A stretch of 64,000 nucleotides of DNA from Prosthecodimorpha staleyi (GCF_018729455.1 NZ_JAHHZF010000010.1:1-64000), one strand, 5' to 3'; shown: positions 21,710-29,411, counted from the first letter of the stretch. Translations and numbers: made by a program. Notes: generated by a model from the letters alone, not told the origin.

Positions 21710-22153
21710 TTATTTCTCCTGGATCGTCGCCAGATAGTCGACCACGCCCTGGATGCGGCTCTTCACATAGGCCTCGGCATCCTCGGGCTTGAAATAGGGA
21801 CCGAGCTGGCTCGGCGCCTTGGTCCGGTAGTGATCGCCCCAGAGCGGCATGCCCATCGGCCCGTGGCCGGGCATGTCGACCGAACCCCGCACGACCTCCG
21901 CGACCCGCTCGGCCGGAAATCGGCCGCCATTCGCGCGCGCCAGCCCGGTCAGACCGGGCACCCGCCGCGTGAGCAGGACCTGGAAGGGCCCGTCGCCGCG
22001 CCCGTCATGGCCGTGGCAGGCCGCGCAATAGCCCGCGAATTCGGACCGCCCGATCTCCAGCGAGGTCTCCGCCGCGGCCGGACCGCCAAGACCCGATCCG
22101 ACGGCGACCACCGCCGCCAACGCCGCGCCGCGGCCGAACCCATGAACCTTCAC
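21710..22153 (-). CDS. Periplasmic c-type cytochrome
   Basis: 147 residues. A signal peptide ends near AAAE at residue 29. One heme c site CAACH at residues 43-47 is followed by 'GHDGRGDGPF'. A candidate axial Met is in 'GHGPMGMPLWGDHY'. This is a small class I monoheme cytochrome that would carry electrons in the periplasm. Partner oxidase or dehydrogenase is not in the window. Confidence 0.88.
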   Translation of the reverse strand: MKVHGFGRGAALAAVVAVGSGLGGPAAAETSLEIGRSEFAGYCAACHGHDGRGDGPFQVLLTRRVPGLTGLARANGGRFPAERVAEVVRGSVDMPGHGPMGMPLWGDHYRTKAPSQLGPYFKPEDAEAYVKSRIQGVVDYLATIQEK

Positions 22154-22390
22154 GCGCGCACTCTCCCGCCGCCCCGATCACCCGACTCTGGCCGCCCGCA
22201 CCCGCGCCGGCAATCCGTAGCACTGCGTTCCCCGCCGCGGATGGCTGCGGATGCCGACCGCGCGCCCCGCGCGCTTCGCGGCGCGCGGCCCGTCCCGGCG
22301 CCGCACGGCTTCTGTCGCCGCGGCTGCCGGGCACCGCAGCCGCCCACAGCCGCCCGACCAACAACCGTCCGACCGGCCAACAACCAACAA

Positions 22391-22460
22391 CCGGCGACCG
22401 GCGACCGGCGACCGGCGACCGGCGACCGGCGACCGGCGACCGGCGACCGGCGACCGGCGA
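22391..22460. repeat. Ten tandem copies of CCGGCGA
   Basis: A 7-base unit is repeated ten times without a mismatch, ending in a diverged copy (CCGGCAG at 22461-22467). It is preceded by CAAC-rich sequence. The unit is not a multiple of three and lies in the 536-base gap between the cytochrome and the tRNA, where no gene can be supported. A likely variable-number locus through slippage. Confidence 0.95.
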
Positions 22461-22689
22461 CCGGCAGGCTCGCCGCAGCGCCAACGGAAAGCAACAGCCG
22501 AACCCTGCCGCTGTTGATTGAATGGCCAATTGAACCGGACATTTGCGGGACCCGCACGGCCGATGTCGTCCCCCAGCGGTCTGCGGTGGCCCATCGAATC
22601 CCCGCGTCCCCTCCTTTCGCGGTTGCCCCCGCCCGACGGATCGGCTATGCAAGCCCCATCCCGCCCCGCTCATTCGGGGACGAGAGCAC

Positions 22690-22766
22690 GCACCCGTAGC
22701 TCAGCTGGATAGAGTGCTGCCCTCCGAAGGCAGAGGTCACAGGTTCGAATCCTGTCGGGTGCGCCA
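22690..22766 (+). tRNA. tRNA-Arg (anticodon CCG)
   Basis: Full cloverleaf: acceptor GCACCCG pairs with CGGGTGC, D-arm GCTC/GAGT, anticodon stem CTGCC/GGCAG with loop CTCCGAA giving anticodon CCG, T-arm ACAGG-TTCGAAT-CCTGT, and an encoded CCA end. It reads CGG codons. A T-run follows directly. The 3' end is a likely phage or island attachment site. Confidence 0.97.
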
Positions 22767-22820
22767 TTTTTGGCAATAAAATCAATGACTTAAGCGATGC
22801 ATCGACCGTTGTCGCAGGCT

Positions 22821-22846
22821 GTCCCACACAGGCGTCCCACATAGGC
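22821..22846. repeat. 13-bp direct repeat next to the tRNA
   Basis: Two adjacent copies, GTCCCACACAGGC and GTCCCACATAGGC, differing at one base, lie 55 bases after the tRNA. They may be remnants of integrase arm-binding sites near an attachment site. Confidence 0.4.
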
Positions 22847-22996
22847 GAGCGAACCGCTTCGGCGACGTCGCCGGCTTGGGGCCTGACGCGTGTCGGGCCG
22901 TAGCCTCTCGGAAGTCTGCAGGCCTTGCCGATTGTGTGACCGCGGACGCCCTTGGCCTAAGATATCGGGTGCCGGCGTCGGCGAGCGGTCGGAGGC

Positions 22997-23259
22997 CTGC
23001 AGGAAGCCGAGGCGCCTACGCAGCTGCTGCGCCGTCTGAAATTCCACGTCACGGTGCACGGGCTTCGGTCAGCGTGCCGGGGCTAGTGCGGCGAGGCCAC
23101 AGACTTTCGGCGAGAACTCCCCGAGCCAGCCTTGCGCATGTCGTTGGCGATATGACCGAGCGGGCCTATCGTCACGGCGACGCCCTGGAGAAGCGCAGGT
23201 CGTTGGTGGACGCTTGGGCTGCTTTCTGCGTCGATGGACCCGGCGCTTCTTCGGCCTGA
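22997..23259 (+). pseudogene. Decayed tyrosine-type (P4-like) integrase, C-terminal part
   Basis: In one frame 'LLRRLKFHVTVHGLRSACRG' carries the HxxR box of P4-family integrases (family form is roughly VTVHGFRSAFRDWASE). A TAG stop at 23084-23086 replaces the expected Trp, then 'CGEATDFRRELPEPAL' continues the family pattern. The frame shifts near 23120-23130 and resumes with 'AHVVGDMTERAYRHGDALEKRR', which holds the catalytic Tyr. So there is at least one stop and one frameshift; the N-terminal part is not recognisable. Its place just after a tRNA is typical for such integrases. Confidence 0.8.
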
Positions 23260-23510
23260 TCCCCGGTCGTCACCGTGGCCGGGTCCAGCCTACAGGACGC
23301 GCAGCACCGAACTACCGGCAGCCAGTCCGCGACCGTCTGCAGGCTGTGGACACGACGCCGCGCGTCCTGCAGGCTGAACCCGCGATGCAAGGGTCGGCTT
23401 GAAGTGGAAGGTGCCTTCCGATTGGCACCTAGGGTCACGGTCACGAGGCGACGGAGAATTCCTTCCGCCAGCGGGCGCGAAGGGGCGTTGCTGTCGGGAG
23501 GGGATCTGTC

Positions 23511-23984
23511 GTGCTGCGTTTGACGCTTGTTTTTCTCCTGCCGGCGATTGTTTGGGCCGGGTTGACCTTAATACCCGGCCATCGGATACCAGAGACCCAC
23601 TGCACGGAAAATTGGAACCTTCCGTCAGACATGGCAAGAAAATACAGAATACTAACTGTATCGCAAGCCAATCTAATGCTTAAGGATGTAGATGTCGCAT
23701 ATGGTGCCGCAGGTCGAATAAAAAGAGAGCTTACTCGGGCTTTTATTTGGCTCGGCGTTCCGACATCGATATTTGACGCCGAGCCGAAAGACGAAAGGAC
23801 CCCCTACGGATTGCTCGCTAATGAAGTCCAGAACGAGGTTTTGCTCAGGTTATACCTAATGCGAGGCATCGGGGCGAACGCGTGCCTTATCGGCGAGTTT
23901 GTGCCTGACCATAGGCACGACAGCGCAACGGTCGCCCGGATGAAGCTAGGGGCGGTCATCGAACTCGTCGGCAACTGGCGCTGA
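23511..23984 (+). CDS. Hypothetical protein with N-terminal membrane segment
   Basis: 157 residues with a GTG start behind GGGAGGGGA at 23496-23504. A hydrophobic segment (residues 2-20) suggests a signal peptide or anchor. The rest is a mixed helical domain ending 'VARMKLGAVIELVGNWR' without motifs I recognise. Base composition is strikingly lower in GC than neighbours, which marks it as acquired cargo. Function unknown. Confidence 0.6.
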   Translation: MLRLTLVFLLPAIVWAGLTLIPGHRIPETHCTENWNLPSDMARKYRILTVSQANLMLKDVDVAYGAAGRIKRELTRAFIWLGVPTSIFDAEPKDERTPYGLLANEVQNEVLLRLYLMRGIGANACLIGEFVPDHRHDSATVARMKLGAVIELVGNWR

Positions 23985-23995
23985 TCTCGCCCTCG

Positions 23996-24277
23996 CTATC
24001 GCCCCATGACAGCCGCCTTCACCGCATCGCATTCCTCGTCGTGCGCGTCGTCGAGCAGGTTCAACACCTGCGTCGCCCGCAGGCCGTGGCGTTGTGCGAT
24101 CATGCGTCGCTTCGCCGCGTAGTCGGCCGGGTTGTAGCGCTCCAGCAGGTGCGCCGCGAGGCTAGGGCTGGAGACAATCTCGCCCTGCAGTCGCTCGATC
24201 GCGCCAGCCTGCCTCTGCGCCGAACGCCGGCGAAGGTAGGTTGAAGCGATGTCGATCAGCGCGATCGTCGGCGACAG
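23996..24277 (-). pseudogene. Phage-like small ORF without a standard start
   Basis: The minus strand is open for 93 codons straight after the stop of the next phage-like fragment, in the same frame. It reads 'SPTIALIDIASTYLRRRSAQRQ...LAAHLLERYNPADYAAKRRMIAQRHGLRATQVLNLLDDAHDEECDAVKAAVMG'. It begins with CTG and lacks an ATG, GTG or TTG near its 5' end. The helical, low-complexity style looks like a small phage or plasmid structural or accessory protein. Either it uses CTG or it is a remnant. Confidence 0.4.
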
Positions 24278-24658
24278 CTAGCCTCGGTTCACGCTCCTTA
24301 CCCGGCTGGCGATCGAGGAGGTCGACAGAGCGGCGTCGTAGCCGCGACCGGACGGCTGCACCCCCTCGGTCCGAGCGTTGATGCTGGCACTGCGCCTGCC
24401 GGTTCCGGAACGGGAACCGGCGAGCGCGTCGAACACCCGGCGCATGTCGTCGAGTTCGGCCGGGTCGCTCTCATAGAGCACCTTGGCAACCGCACTGTTC
24501 TTCGGGTCGTCAAGGAAGGTCGTCAGCGCGCGGCCGTCCCAACGCTTACCGCCTTCGCGAGCGGCCGTTTGGCCTTCCTCGCGCCGCAGCCGCCAGAACG
24601 ACGAACGGGCGTTGTCGACGGCCGCCGCGCCGCCCGCCATATCCAAGAGCTCGCGCAT
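24278..24658 (-). CDS. Phage-like protein fragment
   Basis: 126 residues: 'MRELLDMAGGAAAVDNARSSFWRLRREEGQTAAREGG', then 'ALTTFLDDPKNSAVAKVLYESDPAELDDMRRVFDALAGS', then a Ser/Thr/Gly-rich tail. The style suggests the C-terminal end of a larger phage structural protein. Its 5' end abuts the truncated TetR gene on the other strand, so it is probably cut at a recombination junction. Name and function cannot be given. Confidence 0.4.
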   Translation of the reverse strand: MRELLDMAGGAAAVDNARSSFWRLRREEGQTAAREGGKRWDGRALTTFLDDPKNSAVAKVLYESDPAELDDMRRVFDALAGSRSGTGRRSASINARTEGVQPSGRGYDAALSTSSIASRVRSVNRG

Positions 24659-24661
24659 CGC

Positions 24662-24994
24662 GCGCTCGTCACGGCCTTCGCAACGACGCGCGGCCGTCAG
24701 ATCGCACTGACGCTGGCCGCATCAGATCCCGAAAGCGAAATGACGAAGGCCTTTCGCAACTGGGTCATCCTGTCGAGCCGGGAAACCGGGCGGCGGCTCA
24801 TAGGCGAAGCCGTCGCGCGCGGCGAAATCACCGCGCCTGCCGATATGGAGACGGTGCTCGACATGATATACCCGCCGATATTCTACCGGTTGCTCGCCGG
24901 CCATCTGCAACTCGTAATCCACTTCGCCGACAGCCTTGTGACCCGGACACTTGCGCTGCTTGCCCGTCCCGATGGCCTTGCAAGGATGAAGTGA
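24662..24994 (+). pseudogene. Truncated TetR-family regulator (C-terminal ligand domain only)
   Basis: The frame holds 'TTRGRQIALTLAASDPESEMTKAFRNWVILSSRETGRRLIGEAVARGEI...DMIYPPIFYRLLAGHLQL', the C-terminal domain of a TetR regulator. The N-terminal helix-turn-helix is missing: upstream sequence in this frame belongs to the antisense phage-like fragment. So the gene was cut by the insertion or a deletion and should be inactive. Confidence 0.75.
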
Positions 24995-25425
24995 ATGACG
25001 GCCCGCGCAGCCGGCGGCGGGACATCCTGGCGCCTCCCTGAAGGAGGACCATGGTGCCGACGCAGTCCTCATCTTCGCCCGGCGCGGCGCGCCAAGGACC
25101 GTCCGTCAAATCGCCCCGAGTTCCTGCGACAAAGGCGCTTTTCGGCATTCTATCATGGTGGGAGCATGCCGCTTGGCAGACCTCGGTTCAAATTTCGCTT
25201 TCGAAAGATGCTGCATTCATTGCCTTTCTCATGGAGTTTCAATATTCCAAAAATCATACCGACCGACACCGGGTTGGTCTTCGCCTGAATACACTCGATA
25301 ACAACTTGACACATCAATCATCGACGGACTTGCCGCTGATTTAAGTCTTCCCAAGCGCCATGCCGCCGTTGCGACTGTCTCATCGCAGGGTCCGGCGACC
25401 CGGAGCAGATCTGAGCGTTTGACCG
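24995..25425. other. Intergenic region with no supported gene
   Basis: 431 bases, AT-richer from 25130 to 25350. A 97-codon open frame exists at 25051-25344 but has no family likeness or clear ribosome site, so I do not call it. This stretch probably marks the far edge of the scrambled patch that began at the tRNA. Confidence 0.4.
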
Positions 25426-25821
25426 TCAGGGGGCCGGCTCGCCGACCGACGGCTCGGCGGGGCGGTCGATCGCCCAGGTGAGCAGGGCGTCGAGCGCCGG
25501 GCACAGCGCCTGGCCCCAGGCGGTGAGACAATATTCCACCTTGGGCGGCACCTGATGATGGACGATGCGGCGGACGATGCCGTCCTTCTCCATCTGGCGC
25601 AGCTGCTGGATCAGCATCTTCTGCGAGATCGCCGGTATCTCCCGCTCGAGCTCGGAGAAGCGGAGCACCTTGCCGCCAAACAGGTGGAACAGGATCACCA
25701 GCTTCCAGCGGCCCTCGAGGATGCGCAGAACGTTTTCCACGCCGTCTGCCGCCATATTCGGCGTCGGAAACAGGTCCTTACTTGATGGTAAGTCCCTTAC
25801 CTTTTTGTCTGTACTTGTCAT
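25426..25821 (-). CDS. HxlR-family transcriptional regulator
   Basis: 131 residues from the ATG at 25821. The winged-helix HxlR core is clear: 'VENVLRILEGRWKLVILFHLFGGKVLRFSELEREIPAISQKMLIQQLRQMEKDGIVRRIVHHQVPPKVEYCLTAWGQAL'. It is divergent from the SnoaL-like/SDR pair and probably represses it. If the inverted repeats at 25777-25801 are the operator, the true start could be the ATG at 25755, which still covers the whole core. Confidence 0.9.
   Translation of the reverse strand: MTSTDKKVRDLPSSKDLFPTPNMAADGVENVLRILEGRWKLVILFHLFGGKVLRFSELEREIPAISQKMLIQQLRQMEKDGIVRRIVHHQVPPKVEYCLTAWGQALCPALDALLTWAIDRPAEPSVGEPAP
25777..25801. promoter_or_regulatory. Candidate HxlR operator (two overlapping dyads)
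   Basis: CTTAC-N6-GTAAG (25777-25792) overlaps GGTAAG-TCC-CTTACC (25787-25801). Nested GTAAG/CTTAC arms like these are common at HxlR promoters. They lie within the first codons of the longer hxlR reading frame. Confidence 0.5.
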
Positions 25822-25905
25822 TCCGACAGCGTATCGCCATCTTGGACCTGAAACAAGCGCCACCTGAACGGCCTTGATCGGCAAGCAGAACCAAAGAAGA
25901 TTCGC

Positions 25906-26235
25906 ATGTCAGACAGTCTACCGAACTCCGTAAAAGCCTATTTTTCCGGCAAGAACGCGCGCGATCTCAGTGTTGCCGTTTCCGGCTTCGCCGAGACCGC
26001 AATCGTGAATGATGAAGGCAGGGACCATACCGGCCCGGCCGCCATCCGGACATGGATTGCGGAGACGATCGCCAAGTATGACGACCGGGCGACCGTAAGA
26101 CGCAGCGCCACCAGAGAAAACCGCGTCGACGTCGTGGCCGAGGTCTCCGGGGCCTTTCCCGGAAGCCCGATTCTTCTGCGGTTCGGCTTCACCATGAAGG
26201 CCGACCGGATCGTCCGGCTGGAGATCGCCCCATGA
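25906..26235 (+). CDS. SnoaL-like / NTF2-fold protein
   Basis: 109 residues. The pattern 'NSVKAYFSGKNARDLSVAVSGFAETAIVNDEGRDHTGPAAIRTWI' followed by beta strands 'VDVVAEVSGAFPGSPILLRFGFTMKADRIVRLEI' fits the nuclear transport factor 2-like fold (SnoaL_2). Such proteins are often small isomerases or stress accessory proteins. It overlaps the SDR gene by four bases (ATGA), so both are one operon, divergent from hxlR. Confidence 0.82.
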   Translation: MSDSLPNSVKAYFSGKNARDLSVAVSGFAETAIVNDEGRDHTGPAAIRTWIAETIAKYDDRATVRRSATRENRVDVVAEVSGAFPGSPILLRFGFTMKADRIVRLEIAP

Positions 26236-27035
26236 CGGCCGCCTCGACATTCAAGATCGACCCGACCGAGTTCGCCGGCAAGCAGGTCCTCGTCACGGGC
26301 GGAACGCAGGGAGCCGGCGCGGCGATCGTGCGCCGCTTCCGGGCCGCCGGCGCGCAAACCGCGACGAGCGCCCGCAACGCGCCCTCCGAGGGCCTCGGCG
26401 ACGGTCTTTTCATCGAGGCCGATCTCTCGACGCTGGCCGGCGTCGAGGCTCTGGCGGAGGGCGTGGCAGCCCGGATGGGGCAGGTCGATATCCTGGTGCA
26501 TTGTCTGGGCGGGTCGAGCACGCCGGGCGGCGGCTTCGTCGCGGCCTCGGAAGAGTTCTGGCAGGCCGATCTGGCTCTGAACCTGCTCGCCGCCGTCCGG
26601 CTCGATCGCCTGATCGTGCCCCGGATGATCGGGAAGGGTGCCGGCGTGGTCATCCATGTGGCGTCGATCCAGCGCCGGTTGCCGCTGTTCGAATCCACCA
26701 TCGCCTATGCGGCCGCCAAGGCGGCGCTCGCCAGCTACAGCAAGACGCTGTCGAAGGAAGTCGGTCCCAAGGGCGTGCGCGTCAACACCGTGTCGCCGGG
26801 TTGGATCATGACATCCGCCGCCGACCGCATGGTCAAGCGCCTCGCCGAAAGCGGCAGCAGCGACGAAGAGACCGCGCGACGCGGGATCATGGACGCGCTT
26901 GGCGGCATTCCGATCGGGCGCCCGGCATGGCCGGAGGAGATCGCCGAACTGGTCGCGTTCCTGGCGTCGGATCGCGCCGCGTCGATCCATGGGGCGGACT
27001 ACGTCATCGACGGCGGGACGATCCCGACGGTCTGA
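26232..27035 (+). CDS. Short-chain dehydrogenase/reductase
   Basis: 267 residues, a classical SDR. Cofactor motif 'VLVTGGTQGAGAAIVRRF' and active site 'YAAAKAALASYSKTLSKEVGPKGVRVNTVSPGW' (Tyr and Lys present, with Ser in 'HVASIQ'). The end 'GRPAWPEEIAELVAFLASDRAASIHGADYVIDGGTIPTV' is typical. Reduces or oxidises an unknown carbonyl/alcohol; coupled to the SnoaL-like gene, likely repressed by HxlR. Confidence 0.9.
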   Translation: MTAASTFKIDPTEFAGKQVLVTGGTQGAGAAIVRRFRAAGAQTATSARNAPSEGLGDGLFIEADLSTLAGVEALAEGVAARMGQVDILVHCLGGSSTPGGGFVAASEEFWQADLALNLLAAVRLDRLIVPRMIGKGAGVVIHVASIQRRLPLFESTIAYAAAKAALASYSKTLSKEVGPKGVRVNTVSPGWIMTSAADRMVKRLAESGSSDEETARRGIMDALGGIPIGRPAWPEEIAELVAFLASDRAASIHGADYVIDGGTIPTV

Positions 27036-27209
27036 CGGCTCCGGCCGGCGGGGCCCTGGACAGGACGATCATGGCGGCGATCCCGGCCCGATGCCGTCGG
27101 GACCGCCATGCGAAAGGGGCCGGCCGCGTAGCGCCTGTGACCGGTGGCGTCGTGACACGGTCCTCGCCGGCTGCGCGGCGCCGCGGCGGCGGAAGCCCCG
27201 CGTCTTTTG

Positions 27210-27247
27210 TTGACCAGGAAACAAGATCGATATAGTTTCCTAGTCAA
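27210..27247. promoter_or_regulatory. MarR operator overlapping the promoter
   Basis: TTGACCAGGAAAC (27210-27222) and GTTTCCTAGTCAA (27235-27247) are inverted copies with one mismatch, separated by 12 bases. TTGACC can be the -35 and TATAGT (27231-27236) the -10 with short spacing. The site lies just before marR, so autorepression is likely. Confidence 0.7.
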
Positions 27248-27261
27248 TCATTGAGGTGGCC

Positions 27262-27723
27262 ATGCCGGCGGAACCGACGCTTGCCAAACTCGACGCCCAT
27301 CTCGGCTATTGGCTGAGGATGGCATCCAACGCCGTCTCGCAGGGCTTCGCCCGCAAGGTCGAGCGCGAGGGGGTGACGGTTGCCGAATGGGTCCTCCTGC
27401 GCGCGCTCTACGATGTCGAAGGCATCGCGCCATCCCAGCTTGCGCAGGGCCTGGGATTGACGCGGGGGGCGGTCTCGAAGCTTGCCGACCGCCTTCTCGA
27501 GAAATCCCTGATCGAACGCCGGGCCAATCCGGACGACAAGCGCGCCCAGACGCTCGCCTTGAGCGCCGCCGGCCGCCGGCTCGTGCCCCGTCTCGCCGCA
27601 CTGGCCGATCAGAACGACGCGGACTTCTTCGACGCCCTCCCATCCGACCAGCGCCGATGCCTCGCGGATATCCTGCGCCGGATCGCCCATGCGCACGGGC
27701 TGACGAGCGTTCCGATCGACTGA
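27262..27723 (+). CDS. MarR-family transcriptional regulator
   Basis: 153 residues. The winged-helix region is 'VTVAEWVLLRALYDVEGIAPSQLAQGLGLTRGAVSKLADRLLEKSLIERRANPDDKRAQTLALSAAGRRL', with the wing motif DDKRAQ. GAGG at 27253-27256 selects the ATG rather than the GTG two codons earlier. A large palindrome lies upstream. Targets could include itself and the DUF1398 gene that follows. Confidence 0.92.
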   Translation: MPAEPTLAKLDAHLGYWLRMASNAVSQGFARKVEREGVTVAEWVLLRALYDVEGIAPSQLAQGLGLTRGAVSKLADRLLEKSLIERRANPDDKRAQTLALSAAGRRLVPRLAALADQNDADFFDALPSDQRRCLADILRRIAHAHGLTSVPID

Positions 27724-27733
27724 TCCCGGCCGA

Positions 27734-27808
27734 TCTCGGTCGCCCGGTTCGGGTCGCCCGACTCGGGCGACCGAGAAGGAGCGTCGAGAAGGAGCGTCGA
27801 GAAGGAGC
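27734..27808 (+). repeat. Alternative hairpins followed by a 13-bp tandem repeat
   Basis: TCTCGGTCGCCCG (27734-27746) and GGTCGCCCG (27752-27760) can each pair with the same right arm at 27764-27776 (CGGGCGACCGAGA), so two hairpins exclude one another. The right arm runs into three copies of a unit ending GAGAAGGAGC (two perfect copies of GTCGAGAAGGAGC at 27783-27808). This sits between marR and the DUF1398 gene; the GGAG-rich repeats resemble ribosome sites. Confidence 0.6.
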
Positions 27809-27873
27809 GGCCGAGCGGGGGCGGGCGGCGCCGATCGAACCCAACGCCGAAAACTCTCAAAAGGAGCATCGCC

Positions 27874-28275
27874 ATGGAGGCGCATCGCATCCGCACGGCA
27901 CAGGACTGCCTCGACGCGGCCGACGACCGGACAATGCCATTCCCGGCCATCGTCGGGAGGCTGATTGAAGCCGGGTTCGAAGGCTATGTCGTCGACTACC
28001 GGCGCAACACGACCACCTATTTCCTCCCCGATGGAGACAGTGTCGTGCTGGCCAACCGTGGATCGGACGGCACGGTCGCGGAGCGCTTCGACCCGCAGGC
28101 GATCGCCGCGCAGGTCCGCTGGGCACAGGCCGATCCCCCGGACTATTCCTACGCGGCCTTCTCCCGGTCCGTGAAGGCATCCGGCTGCGCCGGCTACATC
28201 GTCTCCTTCCCGGGCCGCCGCGTCCTCTATTTCGGGCGCAGCGCCGACATCCATGTCGAGCATTTCCCACAATAG
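27874..28275 (+). CDS. DUF1398-family protein (YbcV-like)
   Basis: 133 residues. Fits DUF1398: 'TMPFPAIVGRLIEAGFEGYVVDYRRNTTTYFLPDGDSVVL', 'DYSYAAFSRSVKASGCAGYIVSFPGRRVLYFGRSADIHVEHFP'. Small soluble protein; the family is linked to phage genomes and stress but has no proven activity. AAAGGAG lies seven bases before the ATG. Follows marR, which may control it. Confidence 0.78.
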   Translation: MEAHRIRTAQDCLDAADDRTMPFPAIVGRLIEAGFEGYVVDYRRNTTTYFLPDGDSVVLANRGSDGTVAERFDPQAIAAQVRWAQADPPDYSYAAFSRSVKASGCAGYIVSFPGRRVLYFGRSADIHVEHFPQ

Positions 28276-28371
28276 ATCCGCCCATCCGGCTGCCTGCCGG
28301 GCCCATTCGGTCCGGGGACCCCGGGGCACTCGCGGACCGATCCGGCAGGACCGCGTCGCTCCTCCCCTCCC

Positions 28372-29274
28372 CTACCCCCCGCCCACCCGGAACAGCCGGG
28401 CCGGGTTGGTCGAGATCATCGCCTTGAGGTCTGCCTCGGCGAAGCCCTGGGCTTCGAGCAGGAGGAGGAATTCGCGCAGGGCTTCGGCGGGTTCGGGCAG
28501 GAGGGCGATGCCGGCGTCGCTGGACAGGATGGCGTGGCGGCCGGCGGCTCTGAGGCGGGGGGCGAGGTCGTCGACGGTCTGGAAGGGCGCGCGGTGCTTT
28601 TCCGCGTCGACATGGGTCAGGCCGACCTGGGTCGCGTGGGTGAGCAGGAAGAAGGAGAATTCCGGCACGGCGCCGAGCGCCACCAGGGCGGCGATCTCGT
28701 CGGGCTCGTAGCGCTGGGCGTGGCAGCGCACCCGCGTCGTGCCGCGCCGGCGCGCCTCCTCGGCCAGCGCCAGCGCCTCCGGGCCGGCGACATGGCCGCA
28801 GTCGAACACGATGTCGCGCTCGGCGCACAGATCCATGATCGCCGGGACGGGGTCGGGCACCTTGGCCGAAGGCGGCACCCGGAAGGTGGTCTCCAGGAAG
28901 GCCGGGCTGCGGCCCTCGCGCAGGGCCTCCGCATAGGTGTGGTGGGTCGGCAGCGACAGGAAGCGCGCGCCGGTGCCCGGGCCGTAGCCGTAGTCGACGG
29001 CGTTGCGGGCGGCCTCGTAGGAGACGCCGCCGGCGGTCGGCTGCATGATCAGCCCGCCGAAGACCTCGACGCCGAGATGGCCGAGCTCCTGCATCACCAG
29101 GGCCGCATAACCGGACGAATTCTGGAAATTGTCCATCAGCCCGAGACCGCGCATGCCGAACGCGGCCGCCTGGCGTACCGCCTCGAAGACATTGGCGCTG
29201 CGGCCGTTGAGATGCGGGCAGACATGGACATGCACGTCCACGGCGCCGTTCAGGTAGCTCAGGCCAGGGCGCAT
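28372..29274 (-). CDS. DUF6282-like metal-dependent hydrolase
   Basis: 300 residues from the ATG at 29274. 'VDVHVHVCPHLNGRSANVFEAVRQAAAFGMRGLGLMDNF' gives the HxH pair of amidohydrolase/PHP-type metal enzymes, with further His in 'LPTHHTYAEAL', 'FDCGHVAGPEAL' and 'RCHAQRYEPDEIAALVALG', and a late Asp in 'ILSSDAGIALL'. A TIM-barrel hydrolase is likely, acting on a compound of this catabolic region. It follows the transporter genes on the same strand. The upstream open frame lacks likeness. Exact family name is given with reserve. Confidence 0.7.
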   Translation of the reverse strand: MRPGLSYLNGAVDVHVHVCPHLNGRSANVFEAVRQAAAFGMRGLGLMDNFQNSSGYAALVMQELGHLGVEVFGGLIMQPTAGGVSYEAARNAVDYGYGPGTGARFLSLPTHHTYAEALREGRSPAFLETTFRVPPSAKVPDPVPAIMDLCAERDIVFDCGHVAGPEALALAEEARRRGTTRVRCHAQRYEPDEIAALVALGAVPEFSFFLLTHATQVGLTHVDAEKHRAPFQTVDDLAPRLRAAGRHAILSSDAGIALLPEPAEALREFLLLLEAQGFAEADLKAMISTNPARLFRVGGG

Positions 29275-29411
29275 CGCGGTCTCCAGGTCGGGGATAAGGC
29301 CCGGGATGCGGGCGCATCGGGCCGGTGAAGCGACGCGACGGTCCGCCGGGCGCAAGGGGCGCGGGACCGTCGCGGGACGGATGCGGTCGGCCGTGTCGGC
29401 GGCCGACGGTG

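Noticed and set aside
22391-22460. CRISPR-like array
   Set aside because: Units are only 7 bp and directly adjacent, with no spacers and no cas genes nearby.
22150-22594. Minus-strand proteins made of RRSPVAG repeats
   Set aside because: They are the translation of the 7-bp tandem repeat; the repeat reads in all frames and shows no coding evidence.
25051-25344. Small protein of 97 residues
   Set aside because: No convincing ribosome site, no family likeness, and located in a region of decayed sequence.
22690-25425. Second attachment site as a repeat of the tRNA 3' end
   Set aside because: No clear copy of the T-arm/acceptor sequence was found by eye in the downstream region; a short TTCGAATCC at about 26690 lies in a conserved SDR gene and is chance.
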